A stretch of 64,000 nt of DNA from Dryocola sp032000125 (GCA_032000125.1 DAMALH010000004.1:91836-155835), one strand, 5' to 3'. Positions 8,813 through 17,740 are shown, counted from the stretch's first letter. Numbers and translations are program-made. The notes: generated by a model not told the origin, from the letters alone.

Positions 8813-11800
8813 GTGACAACTGACGTAAAAGAACCGGAGGCAACGCCTGTGGCAACGGCTGAAGACGCCGTGCTGCCGCTTAATGGCCACGCCTCTCCCC
8901 AGCATTTACGCGCGGTGGCGCAAATGTATGGCATGGACGCTCCTGTTCTTGAAACGGCTCGGGTATTAGTACTGGGATGTGACACGGGGGCCAATCTGAT
9001 ACCGTTCTGTGCTGCCTGGCCCGGCGCAAGCGCCATAGGCATAGATATTGATATGCAGGCTATTGCTCAGGGACAAGGGTTCATTGAGCGCGGCGGAATC
9101 GCTAATCTGCAGCTTTATTGTGTACAGCTGGATGAACTGCTGGGCGTTTCACCCGGCAAGCAGGACTACATTATTTTACAGGGCGTGTTTACGCTGCTGG
9201 ATAATGCCACGCGCGAGGCCGTACTGGCCTGGTGCCGTCAGCATTTGAGCGAGAACGGGGTCATTGCCCTGCAGTGGCCCTGCTATCCGGGGGCGCGTAA
9301 TGAAGAAAGCCTGCGGGACGCCATGCTGTTACACAGCAGCCTGGTAACGAGCGAAGAAGAGAAAATAAGCAGCGCCAGAGCAGCGGCCACCTGGCTCAAG
9401 CTGGGCATGTCGGAAAATAATCCACTGCACGCAAGCCTTCAGCCCCTGCTTCAGGGAATGGATAAACAAAGCGACACGCTTGTGGCGTTGAGATACCTGT
9501 CGGGACTGAATGAAGCTTCCTGGCTGGTTGATTTTAATGCTCTGGCTGAGCGCACTGGGCTAACTTACCTTGGGGACGCTGAGCCATGGACGGAGGTTTC
9601 TTCCTTCTACGGGACGACCGTGGCGCAGCTTCACCAGGTTATTTGCCCCCATGCTAATAAAGTGCTTCACCAGCAGTATCTTGATTTTGCTGTAAACCGT
9701 CAGCAGCGCTTCAGCCTGCTGGTGGGGGAACAGCATAAAGCCTCTGTGCTGCCATTGCCTGAAAAACAAAGGCTAAAAGCCTTAAGCTGGGCGAGCAATT
9801 TCAAGCGGTTATTCGATCCGCAACAAAAACCGTTAAATGCGGTTATCACGCCGGGCGGGGAGGTGATGAGTACCGATCATCCGTTAACGCTGCGCGTTCT
9901 GGATACGCTAGCGGAGGCCTGGCCGCTAAGTCTCTCCTTTACTCAACTGGTGTTTCATACCGCACTGCCGGAAGAGAAGAACGATAACCACGCTGATAAT
10001 GTCCTGAACGTCCTGTGGTCGCTATTTCTTAAAGGCTCAAAGGCGCTGTTTTACTGTCTGGGAGCCTGTCCTTATAGCCAGAGCACCAACAAGGTTCTCC
10101 TTCCTCTGCCGGGATTGGCTGCGTTGAGCGAGCCGCGGCAGTCGCCGCGTCTGGGATTTAACTACTGGCATCAGGCCGTTGCGCTGACCGAGGAGGAACA
10201 TCAGCTTATTGCTCGTGGGGTGCTACACTGCGACGTTAATAACCTGAAGATAATGGATATCCTGCATCGTAAAGGATGCATCACAGGCTCAACGCACGCA
10301 TGGCGTAACCATCTGCAGCAGGTTATCGCTTTACAACCCGATGCAGATAGCATGCACTTTATTAACAGCCTGATGTTCTTTACGTATTTTGGTATGGAAG
10401 AGGCATTTCGCATCCCTGATGCGATAAATAAGGGCGCCTGTGTCCACAAGAACTACCCCGGTACCTCGGCATATAAAAAGCCACATAAGCGGTTCAGTAA
10501 AAAAATTTACCATCTGGTCGCACAAGGTAATACGGCGATCGCCCTAGAGCTTGCCGCAAAGTTTCGCAATGAGCAGCCGGAGAATCCGCATGCCTGGTAT
10601 AACCATGCGCTTATTCTTTCCCAGCAACATCGCGATGGTGAGGCATTACGCGATCTTGCTAAAGCTATCTCTCTTGAATCGACACAGTGGGAATTTTATT
10701 CTGAGTATGCTTGTCGGCTCTGGAAAATACGACATCCGTGGTTTGCCGAAAAAATCGCCCGCTATTGCCTGCGTTTTAATAGCAAAAGCGCCGAGTTGTG
10801 GTCACTGCTTTGCTCATTAAATAAGGACAGAGCCAATCTGGACCTTGCGGAGAAGTGTGCGCGAAAAGCGTTGGCGATTAATCCAATGCATACCACCGTT
10901 TTGTCAAACCTTGGCATTGTGCTCAGCAATCGATCGAATCCGGAAGAGGCTATTTCCTGGCTGCGCAAAGCCTGTGAAAGCTCACCAAACGATTTTGTCT
11001 GTTTTACTAATTATTTATTTGAGTTGCTACATTCACCAACGGTAAGCGCAGAGTTTGTCTTTGCCGAGCATCAACGCTATGGGCGTATGGTAACGCGCTG
11101 GGCAGAACAGCAGGGCGGAATATTTAAGCTTGCAAATGACAAAGACCATTTTCGACGCCTGCGGGTGGGTTTTGTTTCCGGCGACCTTGGGCTACATGCG
11201 GTCTCTAATTTTATACAGCCGATCTGGAATGCTTTGGATCCTGAGCAATTTATGCTGTATGCCTATGCCACCAAAATCAGCAATGACCCTGTCATGCATC
11301 AGCTTCGGGAAAAAGCCGCCGTCTGGTGCGAGGCGGAAAGCCTGGGCTCACCCGAGCTGGCAAAGCGTATTCACCAGGATGAAATCGATATCCTTATCGA
11401 CCTGTCGGGACACACCGCCTATAACAGGCTGCCAGCTTTTGGGTTGAAGCCTGCGCCCATCACTATGTCTTTTATCGGCTACCTTGGCACCACCGGCCTG
11501 ACGGAAATGGATTACTACCTGTTACACGATAAGTTGGCAAAGCCGGGAGAAATGGATAATCAGTTCACCGAAGCGCTTATCTATTTACCTTTTAACCAGC
11601 AGTTTTCGCTTTTTTATGATGTACCAGAGGTGAATGCCGCGCCAGCTATCAGCAATCAGATCTTTACGTTTGGCAGTTTTAATCGCCCGAACAAAATTAA
11701 CGACGCGGTATTAACCTGTTGGGCTGAGGTTCTCAGACGCTGTGAAAATTCGCGCATGCTAATCGGTGGACTGAATGATGAAGTCATCGAGAAATATACC

Positions 11801-12289
11801 GCCCGTTTTGCCGAGCTGGGTATTGCCGACTCACGGCTTATTATGCGCAAGCGATCGAATATGCTGGAATATATGCAGATGCATGCCGAAGTGGATTTAT
11901 TACTTGATACCTTCCCGTATCCGTCAGGCACAACCGCTAATTATGGTTTACAAATGGGCGTTCCTACACTGACGCTTGCCGGAGAAACGCCGATAACCTG
12001 CCAGGGAGCGGCGGGTATGCGCCAGTTCGGCCTTGATGAGTTCGTGGCCTATTCACGCGAGGAATATATTTCACGCGCGGTAGAGATTGCCGGAGATGCA
12101 CAGGCGCTGAACGCCATTCGCCTGACGCTAAGAGACCGAATTGCCCGTCAGAGCAGTAAAGATGATGGTAACCCAGCAGTGTATCTGGAAGCCGCCTTGC
12201 GTGAAGCGTGGCGGCGCTACTGTCGTGGTGATGCCGTCACCAGCTTCAGCGCTGAAAAATATGTTGCGGGCGAAAAGAAAACTGCATGA
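8813..12289 (+). CDS. Giant O-linked glycosyltransferase (GT41/SPINDLY type) with N-terminal methyltransferase-like domain; probable flagellin glycosyltransferase
   Basis: An 1158-residue cytoplasmic protein with three parts. Residues about 45-210 form a SAM-methyltransferase-like Rossmann fold (LVLGCDTGANLIPF, then AIGIDID) and lead into a methyltransferase-regulatory-type region to about 560. Residues 573-743 are tetratricopeptide repeats. From about 781 is an OGT/GT41 C-terminal domain with GFVSGDLGLHAVSNF (catalytic-type His), IDLSGHTAYNRL, FGSFNRPNKIND (UDP-site Lys) and DLLLDTFPYPSGTTANYG. GT41 enzymes move a sugar from UDP onto Ser/Thr; bacterial SPINDLY-like enzymes next to flagellin genes modify flagellin. 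The GTG start follows an AGGA site. It stands first in the island, right after the fliC terminator. Target and donor sugar are inferred, and the methyltransferase domain may be only structural. Confidence 0.85.
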   Translation: MTTDVKEPEATPVATAEDAVLPLNGHASPQHLRAVAQMYGMDAPVLETARVLVLGCDTGANLIPFCAAWPGASAIGIDIDMQAIAQGQGFIERGGIANLQLYCVQLDELLGVSPGKQDYIILQGVFTLLDNATREAVLAWCRQHLSENGVIALQWPCYPGARNEESLRDAMLLHSSLVTSEEEKISSARAAATWLKLGMSENNPLHASLQPLLQGMDKQSDTLVALRYLSGLNEASWLVDFNALAERTGLTYLGDAEPWTEVSSFYGTTVAQLHQVICPHANKVLHQQYLDFAVNRQQRFSLLVGEQHKASVLPLPEKQRLKALSWASNFKRLFDPQQKPLNAVITPGGEVMSTDHPLTLRVLDTLAEAWPLSLSFTQLVFHTALPEEKNDNHADNVLNVLWSLFLKGSKALFYCLGACPYSQSTNKVLLPLPGLAALSEPRQSPRLGFNYWHQAVALTEEEHQLIARGVLHCDVNNLKIMDILHRKGCITGSTHAWRNHLQQVIALQPDADSMHFINSLMFFTYFGMEEAFRIPDAINKGACVHKNYPGTSAYKKPHKRFSKKIYHLVAQGNTAIALELAAKFRNEQPENPHAWYNHALILSQQHRDGEALRDLAKAISLESTQWEFYSEYACRLWKIRHPWFAEKIARYCLRFNSKSAELWSLLCSLNKDRANLDLAEKCARKALAINPMHTTVLSNLGIVLSNRSNPEEAISWLRKACESSPNDFVCFTNYLFELLHSPTVSAEFVFAEHQRYGRMVTRWAEQQGGIFKLANDKDHFRRLRVGFVSGDLGLHAVSNFIQPIWNALDPEQFMLYAYATKISNDPVMHQLREKAAVWCEAESLGSPELAKRIHQDEIDILIDLSGHTAYNRLPAFGLKPAPITMSFIGYLGTTGLTEMDYYLLHDKLAKPGEMDNQFTEALIYLPFNQQFSLFYDVPEVNAAPAISNQIFTFGSFNRPNKINDAVLTCWAEVLRRCENSRMLIGGLNDEVIEKYTARFAELGIADSRLIMRKRSNMLEYMQMHAEVDLLLDTFPYPSGTTANYGLQMGVPTLTLAGETPITCQGAAGMRQFGLDEFVAYSREEYISRAVEIAGDAQALNAIRLTLRDRIARQSSKDDGNPAVYLEAALREAWRRYCRGDAVTSFSAEKYVAGEKKTA

Positions 12290-12372
12290 CACGTTATTTT
12301 GTAATTTAAAGCTGTGGTTTCGCTGAGCGATAATAATTAATTTATCGCATGGCGGTACTCTCTGGAGCTGCT

Positions 12373-13533
12373 GTGAAAAAAGCTATTTATGTGACCAGTC
12401 CGCTGCTGCCGCCGCTGGAAGAGTTTATCCCCTATCTGCAGCAAATTTGGCAAAATAAACACTTAACTAATGCCGGGCCTTTTCATCAACAGCTGGAGCA
12501 TGCATTAGCCGACTATCTCGGCGTTAAGCATCTTTCTTTATTTGCCAACGGTACTCTGGCACTGCTGACAGCCTTTCAGGCTTTGCGTTTAACGGGTGAG
12601 GTAATAACAACACCTTATTCATTTGTCGCCACCTCACACAGTTTGCTGTGGAATGGTCTGACACCGGTCTTTGCTGATATCGATCCGCAGACCTTTAATA
12701 TTAACCCCGACGCTATTGAGCCGTTAATAACCGAACGTACCAGCGCTATCTTACCCGTTCACTGCTATGGTATCCCTTGCGAGGTGGATAAAATTCAGCG
12801 CATCGCCGATACTTACGGTCTGAAGGTTATTTATGATGCCGCCCATGCGTTTGGCGTTAAGCAAAATGACAGCAGTATTCTTAACTGTGGCGATCTCTCA
12901 ATATTAAGTTTCCACGCCACCAAAGTGTTTAATACCGTTGAAGGCGGGGCTATTATTTGCCCCGACCTGCGCACCAAGCAGCGTATTGATTATCTGAAAA
13001 ACTTCGGCTTTGCGGATGAAACCACGGTAATCGCGCCCGGTATTAATGCCAAAATGAATGAGGTGCAGGCTGCCTTTGGATTACTACAGTTACAGCATAT
13101 CGATAACGCGCTGGCAAAGCGTAAAGTAATTTATGAGTGCTATTGTGAAGGCCTTGCTGATATTACGGGAATCGCGCTTTATCAGGTGGCGCAGGAATTT
13201 GAATGGAATTATGCCTATTATCCCCTGCTGGTGGATGAAAGTTTTCCGCTGACGCGGGATGTTTTATATGAGAAATTAAAAGAAGAAGGCATTTTCGCGC
13301 GCCGTTATTTTTATCCTTTAATTAGCTCCTTCTCAATGTACCGACATTTGCCATTATCCGGCCCGCAAAACCTGCCGGTAGCGAATGCAATAGCACAAAA
13401 AATTCTCTGTCTGCCTATCTTTCCCGATCTGAGCCTTACAGACGTGGAGCGTATAGTGGCGATTATTCGCTGCTACAGCGCGCATTCGCCTAAGCAACTG
13501 CCAGATGACGTTAGAGTGAGTGCAGTCGTGTGA
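12373..13533 (+). CDS. DegT/DnrJ/EryC1/StrS-family sugar aminotransferase
   Basis: A PLP enzyme of 386 residues that makes an amino group on a nucleotide-linked keto-sugar, of the VioA/WecE/ArnB kind. Motifs include TNAGPFHQQLE, the cofactor-cradle ITTPYSFVATSH, VFADIDPQTFNI, VIYDAAHAFG with the pyridine-binding Asp, and SFHATKVFNTVEGG with the Schiff-base Lys at residue 184. GTG at 12373 is chosen because TGGAG lies just upstream and the protein then opens KKAIYVTSPLLPP as in its family; an ATG eight codons earlier has no ribosome site. The stop overlaps the next start by four bases. It probably makes the amino-sugar of the flagellin glycan. The substrate sugar is not determinable, and no dehydratase or nucleotidyltransferase is encoded beside it. 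Confidence 0.88.
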   Translation: MKKAIYVTSPLLPPLEEFIPYLQQIWQNKHLTNAGPFHQQLEHALADYLGVKHLSLFANGTLALLTAFQALRLTGEVITTPYSFVATSHSLLWNGLTPVFADIDPQTFNINPDAIEPLITERTSAILPVHCYGIPCEVDKIQRIADTYGLKVIYDAAHAFGVKQNDSSILNCGDLSILSFHATKVFNTVEGGAIICPDLRTKQRIDYLKNFGFADETTVIAPGINAKMNEVQAAFGLLQLQHIDNALAKRKVIYECYCEGLADITGIALYQVAQEFEWNYAYYPLLVDESFPLTRDVLYEKLKEEGIFARRYFYPLISSFSMYRHLPLSGPQNLPVANAIAQKILCLPIFPDLSLTDVERIVAIIRCYSAHSPKQLPDDVRVSAVV

Positions 13534-14504
13534 GTGAGGCGATCGGTGGTTATTTTCCCTTAGAGCTTCCGCTGAAGCGAAATGCGTTTTATCCAATGGC
13601 GCAGGGCTTTAACTCGGCGCGGGCCGCTTTTTATGGGCTGCTTCAGGCAGGGAAACCCAGCGCAGTCTGGATGCCCAACTGGATTTGCGATGCGATGCTG
13701 GCTCCGTTATACGCCCTGCAAATACCGGTTCGCTTTTACGATATTGATGTCGACTTTACCCCCAGTCATAGCGTGGCGCCGGAGCAGGGCGAGTGGCTGC
13801 TTTATGTGAACTATTTTGGACTTTGCCATCGTCAGGAAGAGGAGCTGCGCCAGCGGATTAAACCCCAGCAGCTGATCTTCGATCGCTCACAGGCTTTTTT
13901 TTCGCCGCCGCAGCACGAGTTAGCTGCGATCTATTCTCCACGCAAATTCTTTGGCGTACCGGATGGAGGGCTATTGCATAGCACCATTAAAGTCATCGAG
14001 CCAGAACCCGATCCCGATGGTTCACTGAACAGGATGGAACATCTTTTACGGCGACTGGCGGAGGGGGCCGAGGCAGGTTTTTCCGCTTACCAGGATGCCG
14101 AAAAGACGCTTGCAACACTGCCTGGTACGGCTCTTTCGCCACTGACGGAACGTTTACTGAACAGCATTGATTTTGCGGTGTGCGAACAGCGTCGGCTGGC
14201 CAATTTTCGACGGCTACATTCACTTCTGGGCGATATCAACGAGCTGAATTTACCGGCTCAAGTTTCCCATGGCCCGCTTTGCTACCCGCTTCTGGTACGA
14301 AAACCAGGCCTGCGCGAGCGTCTGCAATCAAAGAGGGTCTATATCTCAACCTACTGGCAGGATGCCGCTGCACGACTATTACCGGGTTCAACTGAATATG
14401 ATTTTCTACATTATCTTTTGCCGCTACCGGTTGCCCAAAACTATGGAGAAAAGGACATGAACCGTCTGGCGAAACATGTCCGAGCGCTGGTTGTTACCGC
14501 CTGA
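13530..14504 (+). CDS. Second, divergent DegT-like PLP-dependent enzyme
   Basis: A 324-residue protein starting at a GTG that overlaps the preceding stop (GTGA), so it is translationally coupled to the first aminotransferase. It is shorter and very divergent but keeps the DegT landmarks: MPNWICDAML in the place of the PLP cradle, VRFYDIDVDFTP, LIFDRSQAFFS with the PLP-binding Asp, and SPRKFFGVPDGGLL with Lys139 in the Schiff-base position. These match the first protein motif by motif. It may be a second transaminase for a di-amino sugar, or a partner subunit of the first. The reduced N- and C-terminal regions leave room for a non-transaminase role. Function beyond a PLP fold is inference. Confidence 0.7.
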   Translation: MSEAIGGYFPLELPLKRNAFYPMAQGFNSARAAFYGLLQAGKPSAVWMPNWICDAMLAPLYALQIPVRFYDIDVDFTPSHSVAPEQGEWLLYVNYFGLCHRQEEELRQRIKPQQLIFDRSQAFFSPPQHELAAIYSPRKFFGVPDGGLLHSTIKVIEPEPDPDGSLNRMEHLLRRLAEGAEAGFSAYQDAEKTLATLPGTALSPLTERLLNSIDFAVCEQRRLANFRRLHSLLGDINELNLPAQVSHGPLCYPLLVRKPGLRERLQSKRVYISTYWQDAAARLLPGSTEYDFLHYLLPLPVAQNYGEKDMNRLAKHVRALVVTA

Positions 14505-14515
14505 AGGAAGTAATT

Positions 14516-15793
14516 ATGAAAAAAATTAACGTTCTTATTTTCCCCTGCGGATCTGAAAATGCCGGGGAAATTTACCAGGCATTACGTTATTCGCCACATA
14601 TCGGGTTATTGCTGGGTGCTTCGAGCGTGAGCGATCACGGTGAATTCCGCTTCGATAAATACGTTGGTGACGTGCCAAATATTGATGAGGCGCATTTTGC
14701 GGAGCGATTTAATCAGATCGTTAGCGAGTTTGCTATCGATGTAGTTTTTGCCACGCATGATTCCGTTGCGCTCAGATTAGGTGAGCTTAACGATGATAGC
14801 GCTTACTTTTTAGTGAATAGTAACGCACATACCGCAAGAATATTACGTTATAAAAGCGCTACCTATGAGCTGTTTGCTGATTGCGACTGGGCTCCTGCAC
14901 GCTATCGTAATGCGGCAGACGTGATTAGCTGGCCGGTTATTGTAAAACCTGACTGTGGGCAAGGAGGAAACGGCGTTCAGCTTGTGGATAATGAAGTTAC
15001 TCTCACGAGCGCATTGCAACGCCTAACCGACGCTATAATTGTGGAATATCTTCCCGGCGATGAGATTACCGTGGACTGCTTCACGGACCGTAACCAAAAG
15101 CTAATCTGGGCAGGTCCACGCTCGCGCGAGCGGGTGAGGGCAGGAATAAGCATGCGTTCGCGTTCAATTGAGATGGATACCAGCATCCTTGAAATAATAA
15201 ATATTATCAACCGACGTCTGGTGCTACGCGGTCCATGGTTTGTGCAACTGAAACGTGATGGGGTTGGGAAATGGAAGTTGTTGGAGGTGTCATGCCGGGT
15301 AGCGGGCGCTATGGTATTCCAGCGGGCGAGAGGCATTAATTTACCCTTGATGGCGCTTCATGATTTTATGGGAAGGGATCTTAGCGCCTTGCCTATCGGG
15401 TCAGTCCACATAGTGGATCGCTGTATTATTACTCGGGCCCGTAGCAACGTGCAATTTGAGCGTGTGTATGTTGACCTCGATGAAACATTGATTATTGACG
15501 GCGAGGCCGTACCGACGGTTATCGCATTTTTATATCAGTGTCGAAGACAGGGTATTCCATTGGTACTCCTGACCCGTCATGCTGCGCTCCCGCGTGAAAC
15601 GTTAGCCAGCGCGGCAGTATCCTGTTCGTTATTTGAGGAAATTATTCATTTAACCGCCGGGGAGAAAAAATCTGAGTTTGTCACCCCGTATTCATTATTT
15701 ATCGATAATTATTTCCCCGAGCGCCAGGACGTTAGCCTTCTTCCTGATGTGGTGGTAATTGACACCGACGCCGTTGAGTTTTTCTTACGTTAA
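14516..15793 (+). CDS. ATP-grasp ligase fused to a HAD-type domain
   Basis: A 425-residue fusion. Residues 1-300 look like a carbamoyl-phosphate-synthase-like ATP-grasp ligase: an N-terminal Rossmann-like part (MKKINVLIFPCGSENAGEI), then VIVKPDCGQGGNGVQLV in the nucleotide loop, IIVEYLPGDEITVDCF, and LLEVSCRVAGAM as the Mg/ATP end. From about 315 a HAD fold follows with all four motifs: VDLDETLII (Asp320, Asp322), LLTRH, the GEKKS Lys, and FIDNYFPER. ATP-grasp enzymes join a carboxylate to an amine, so this could acylate the amino-sugar made upstream with an amino or hydroxy acid. The HAD part could be a phosphatase in the same pathway. The ATG follows a GAAGGA site 12 bp after the previous stop. 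Base composition is more AT-rich than in the flagellar genes. Confidence 0.75.
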   Translation: MKKINVLIFPCGSENAGEIYQALRYSPHIGLLLGASSVSDHGEFRFDKYVGDVPNIDEAHFAERFNQIVSEFAIDVVFATHDSVALRLGELNDDSAYFLVNSNAHTARILRYKSATYELFADCDWAPARYRNAADVISWPVIVKPDCGQGGNGVQLVDNEVTLTSALQRLTDAIIVEYLPGDEITVDCFTDRNQKLIWAGPRSRERVRAGISMRSRSIEMDTSILEIINIINRRLVLRGPWFVQLKRDGVGKWKLLEVSCRVAGAMVFQRARGINLPLMALHDFMGRDLSALPIGSVHIVDRCIITRARSNVQFERVYVDLDETLIIDGEAVPTVIAFLYQCRRQGIPLVLLTRHAALPRETLASAAVSCSLFEEIIHLTAGEKKSEFVTPYSLFIDNYFPERQDVSLLPDVVVIDTDAVEFFLR

Positions 15794-15813
15794 AAAAGGG
15801 ACTTATAGTAATA

Positions 15814-16878
15814 ATGATGTTTACTCAAAAAGAGATTCAAGATTTTTGTCAGGCGTTTAGTGACGAAAAAAAACAGCGTTATGTTTTCGGCGTAACCGAT
15901 TATGGGAAGGATATTGCACGAGTATTTCCTTTAGCTGGGTTCATTGATGATCAAACTTCTGTCAGTTCAGTAAATGGCGTTCCGGTAATAAAGCTAAATC
16001 AGGTGCCTGACGATGCGTTAGTGGTTTCTGGTGTGGTGGATGCCCGTCCGCTAACGGCGCAAAATAGACTCGCTGAGAAGGGCGTGCGCAGTCTCGATTA
16101 TTTTTCATTTTATGCCCGGTTTGCTGCTCTTTTAACTAAGCCAGCTTTTCTTCATAATGAAAAATTTAACGTGGACTATGAGATATATATTGAAAAATAT
16201 CAATGGGTAAGATCGCTTTTATCCGATCGGCTTTCAGTGGCTACTTTTGATAAGTTAATAAATTTTCGTTTAAATAACGATCTGGACGAATTAAGAGGGT
16301 TCTCTGTTAAATTAAACGAACAATATTTTGACCTGCCTTTAGCCGAGAATTATACATCACACTTTGTTGACTGCGGCAGTTTTGACGGAGCAACCAGCCT
16401 TCTTTACTCTCACTATTATCCAGACTATCAGGAAATTCATGTATTTGAGCCTGAACCTAAGCAGTTTGCATGCGTTAAAGAGAATCTACAGAGTGTCAGG
16501 GGCATTTCTTTCTATCCTTTTGCTGTTTCCGATATGCAACAAACACTGCGCTTTTCAACCTCTGGCTCGGCATCGCATATTGCAACAGACGGTGATCTGG
16601 AGATTGAGGCGAGGAGTCTGGATTCACTTTTAAAAGGAAAGATTTCCTGGATAAAAATGGATGTAGAAGGATATGAATCCCAGGCGCTTGCCGGTGCGAA
16701 AAATATTATTAAGACACAGCATCCTTTATTAACGGTCTGCTGCTACCACAAAGTGGACGATCTCTGGCGTCTGCCAGAACAGATTCTGAGTTATCGCAAT
16801 GACTACAAAGTTTATCTTCGTCACTATACCGAAGGTTTACTGGAGTCTGTGTATTATTTTGTTCCGGTCACTGAATAA
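15814..16878 (+). CDS. FkbM-family methyltransferase with N-terminal PglD-like Rossmann domain
   Basis: A 354-residue protein. The C-terminal half (about 180-345) is an FkbM SAM methyltransferase: FVDCGSFDGATSLLY (SAM loop), IHVFEPEPKQF, the variable PFAVSD segment and WIKMDVEGYESQAL. FkbM enzymes O-methylate sugars or related acceptors. Residues about 15-115 (VFGVTDYGKDIARVF, then AGFIDDQTSVSSVNGVPVI) resemble the nucleotide-sugar-binding N-domain of PglD/NeuD acetyltransferases, which would dock the sugar nucleotide. The gene opens with ATGATG after a weak ribosome site and is clearly AT-rich. It probably caps the flagellin sugar with a methyl group. Methylation position and substrate are unknown. 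Confidence 0.8.
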   Translation: MMFTQKEIQDFCQAFSDEKKQRYVFGVTDYGKDIARVFPLAGFIDDQTSVSSVNGVPVIKLNQVPDDALVVSGVVDARPLTAQNRLAEKGVRSLDYFSFYARFAALLTKPAFLHNEKFNVDYEIYIEKYQWVRSLLSDRLSVATFDKLINFRLNNDLDELRGFSVKLNEQYFDLPLAENYTSHFVDCGSFDGATSLLYSHYYPDYQEIHVFEPEPKQFACVKENLQSVRGISFYPFAVSDMQQTLRFSTSGSASHIATDGDLEIEARSLDSLLKGKISWIKMDVEGYESQALAGAKNIIKTQHPLLTVCCYHKVDDLWRLPEQILSYRNDYKVYLRHYTEGLLESVYYFVPVTE

Positions 16879-16892
16879 GTTTGGGAGAATTT

Positions 16893-17582
16893 ATGAAAAT
16901 AGGTATCATGCAGCCCTATTTGTTTCCCTACCTGGGTTATTTTCAGTTAATAAATGCTGTTGATAAATTTGTAATTTATGACGATGCTAATTATATCAAG
17001 CAGGGCTATATCAATCGCAATAGTATACTGATGGGCGATCGCGTGCAGCGTTTTACGGTTGCGGTGCCGGGAGCGTCGTCTTTTCTCAAAATCCGCGATC
17101 TAAGCTTTAGCGAAGACGTTGATAAGCTGTTAAAAACCTTGCAGCAAGCCTATCGAAAAAAGCCTTATTTTTATGAAATTTATCCCCTTGTGGAACGGGT
17201 GATGAGATCTGAATCTCGTGGTATCGCACACATCTGTGAGTCCGCATTTAAGGAAATATTTAACTGGCTTGATATCGATAAAAAGCTGATTTTTTCCAGC
17301 CGGTTAGATTATCAGCGTGAGGCGAGCGCCAGTGGTAAGGTGATAAGCATCTGCCGCGCTTTGCATGGGCAACGCTACCTTAACAGCATCGGCGGTAAGC
17401 ATCTGTATCACCATGATGAATTTGTTTCCCACGGCCTTGCGTTATCATTTATCAAAATGGATGAAGTCGTGTACCCCCAGGGAAATAGCGTTTTTCAGCC
17501 TGGGTTATCGATAATTGATGTGTTAATGCACTGCTCTCCTGAAAGCATTCGTGACTATTTAACCCGCTACCAACTGTTTTGA
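16893..17582 (+). CDS. WbqC-family protein
   Basis: A 229-residue member of the WbqC family, found in O-antigen and flagellar glycan clusters and thought to act in sugar modification, possibly acyl or glycyl transfer; no reaction is firmly established to my knowledge. Signatures are MKIGIMQPYLFPYLGYFQLI at the N-terminus, FVIYDDANYIKQGYINRN, YLNSIGGKHLY and, near the end, GLSIIDVLMHCSPE. ATG at 16893 is chosen since GGGAG lies 6 bp before it; an in-frame TTG four codons upstream has no such site. It is the last gene of the island, 14 bp after the methyltransferase gene, and precedes the fliA control region. Confidence 0.83.
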   Translation: MKIGIMQPYLFPYLGYFQLINAVDKFVIYDDANYIKQGYINRNSILMGDRVQRFTVAVPGASSFLKIRDLSFSEDVDKLLKTLQQAYRKKPYFYEIYPLVERVMRSESRGIAHICESAFKEIFNWLDIDKKLIFSSRLDYQREASASGKVISICRALHGQRYLNSIGGKHLYHHDEFVSHGLALSFIKMDEVVYPQGNSVFQPGLSIIDVLMHCSPESIRDYLTRYQLF

Positions 17583-17635
17583 TTTGACTGGCTAAGCGCA
17601 TCGCCTGGCCAGCCTTCGATCGAACAGTTAAACAG

Positions 17636-17715
17636 TAACCCCCCAAATAACCCCCCCTTTCACCCACTATTCTTGCGATTAAAACCCCTCCAGAAACGGA
17701 TAATCATGCCGATAA
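17636..17715 (+). promoter_or_regulatory. fliA control region: FlhDC-box-like sequence and class 2/class 3 promoter elements
   Basis: The stretch with AACCCCCCAAATAACCCC followed by CCCTTTCACCC matches, from memory, the two-part FlhDC box of the E. coli fliA promoter. Downstream is AAACGGATAATCATGCCGATAAC: GGATAAT can serve as a sigma-70 -10, and GCCGATAA (17708-17715) is a perfect sigma-28 -10 with a poor -35. The segment from about 17688 to the start codon is almost identical to E. coli. Confidence 0.65.
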
Positions 17716-17740
17716 CTCAACTAACGCAGGGCTGTTTATC

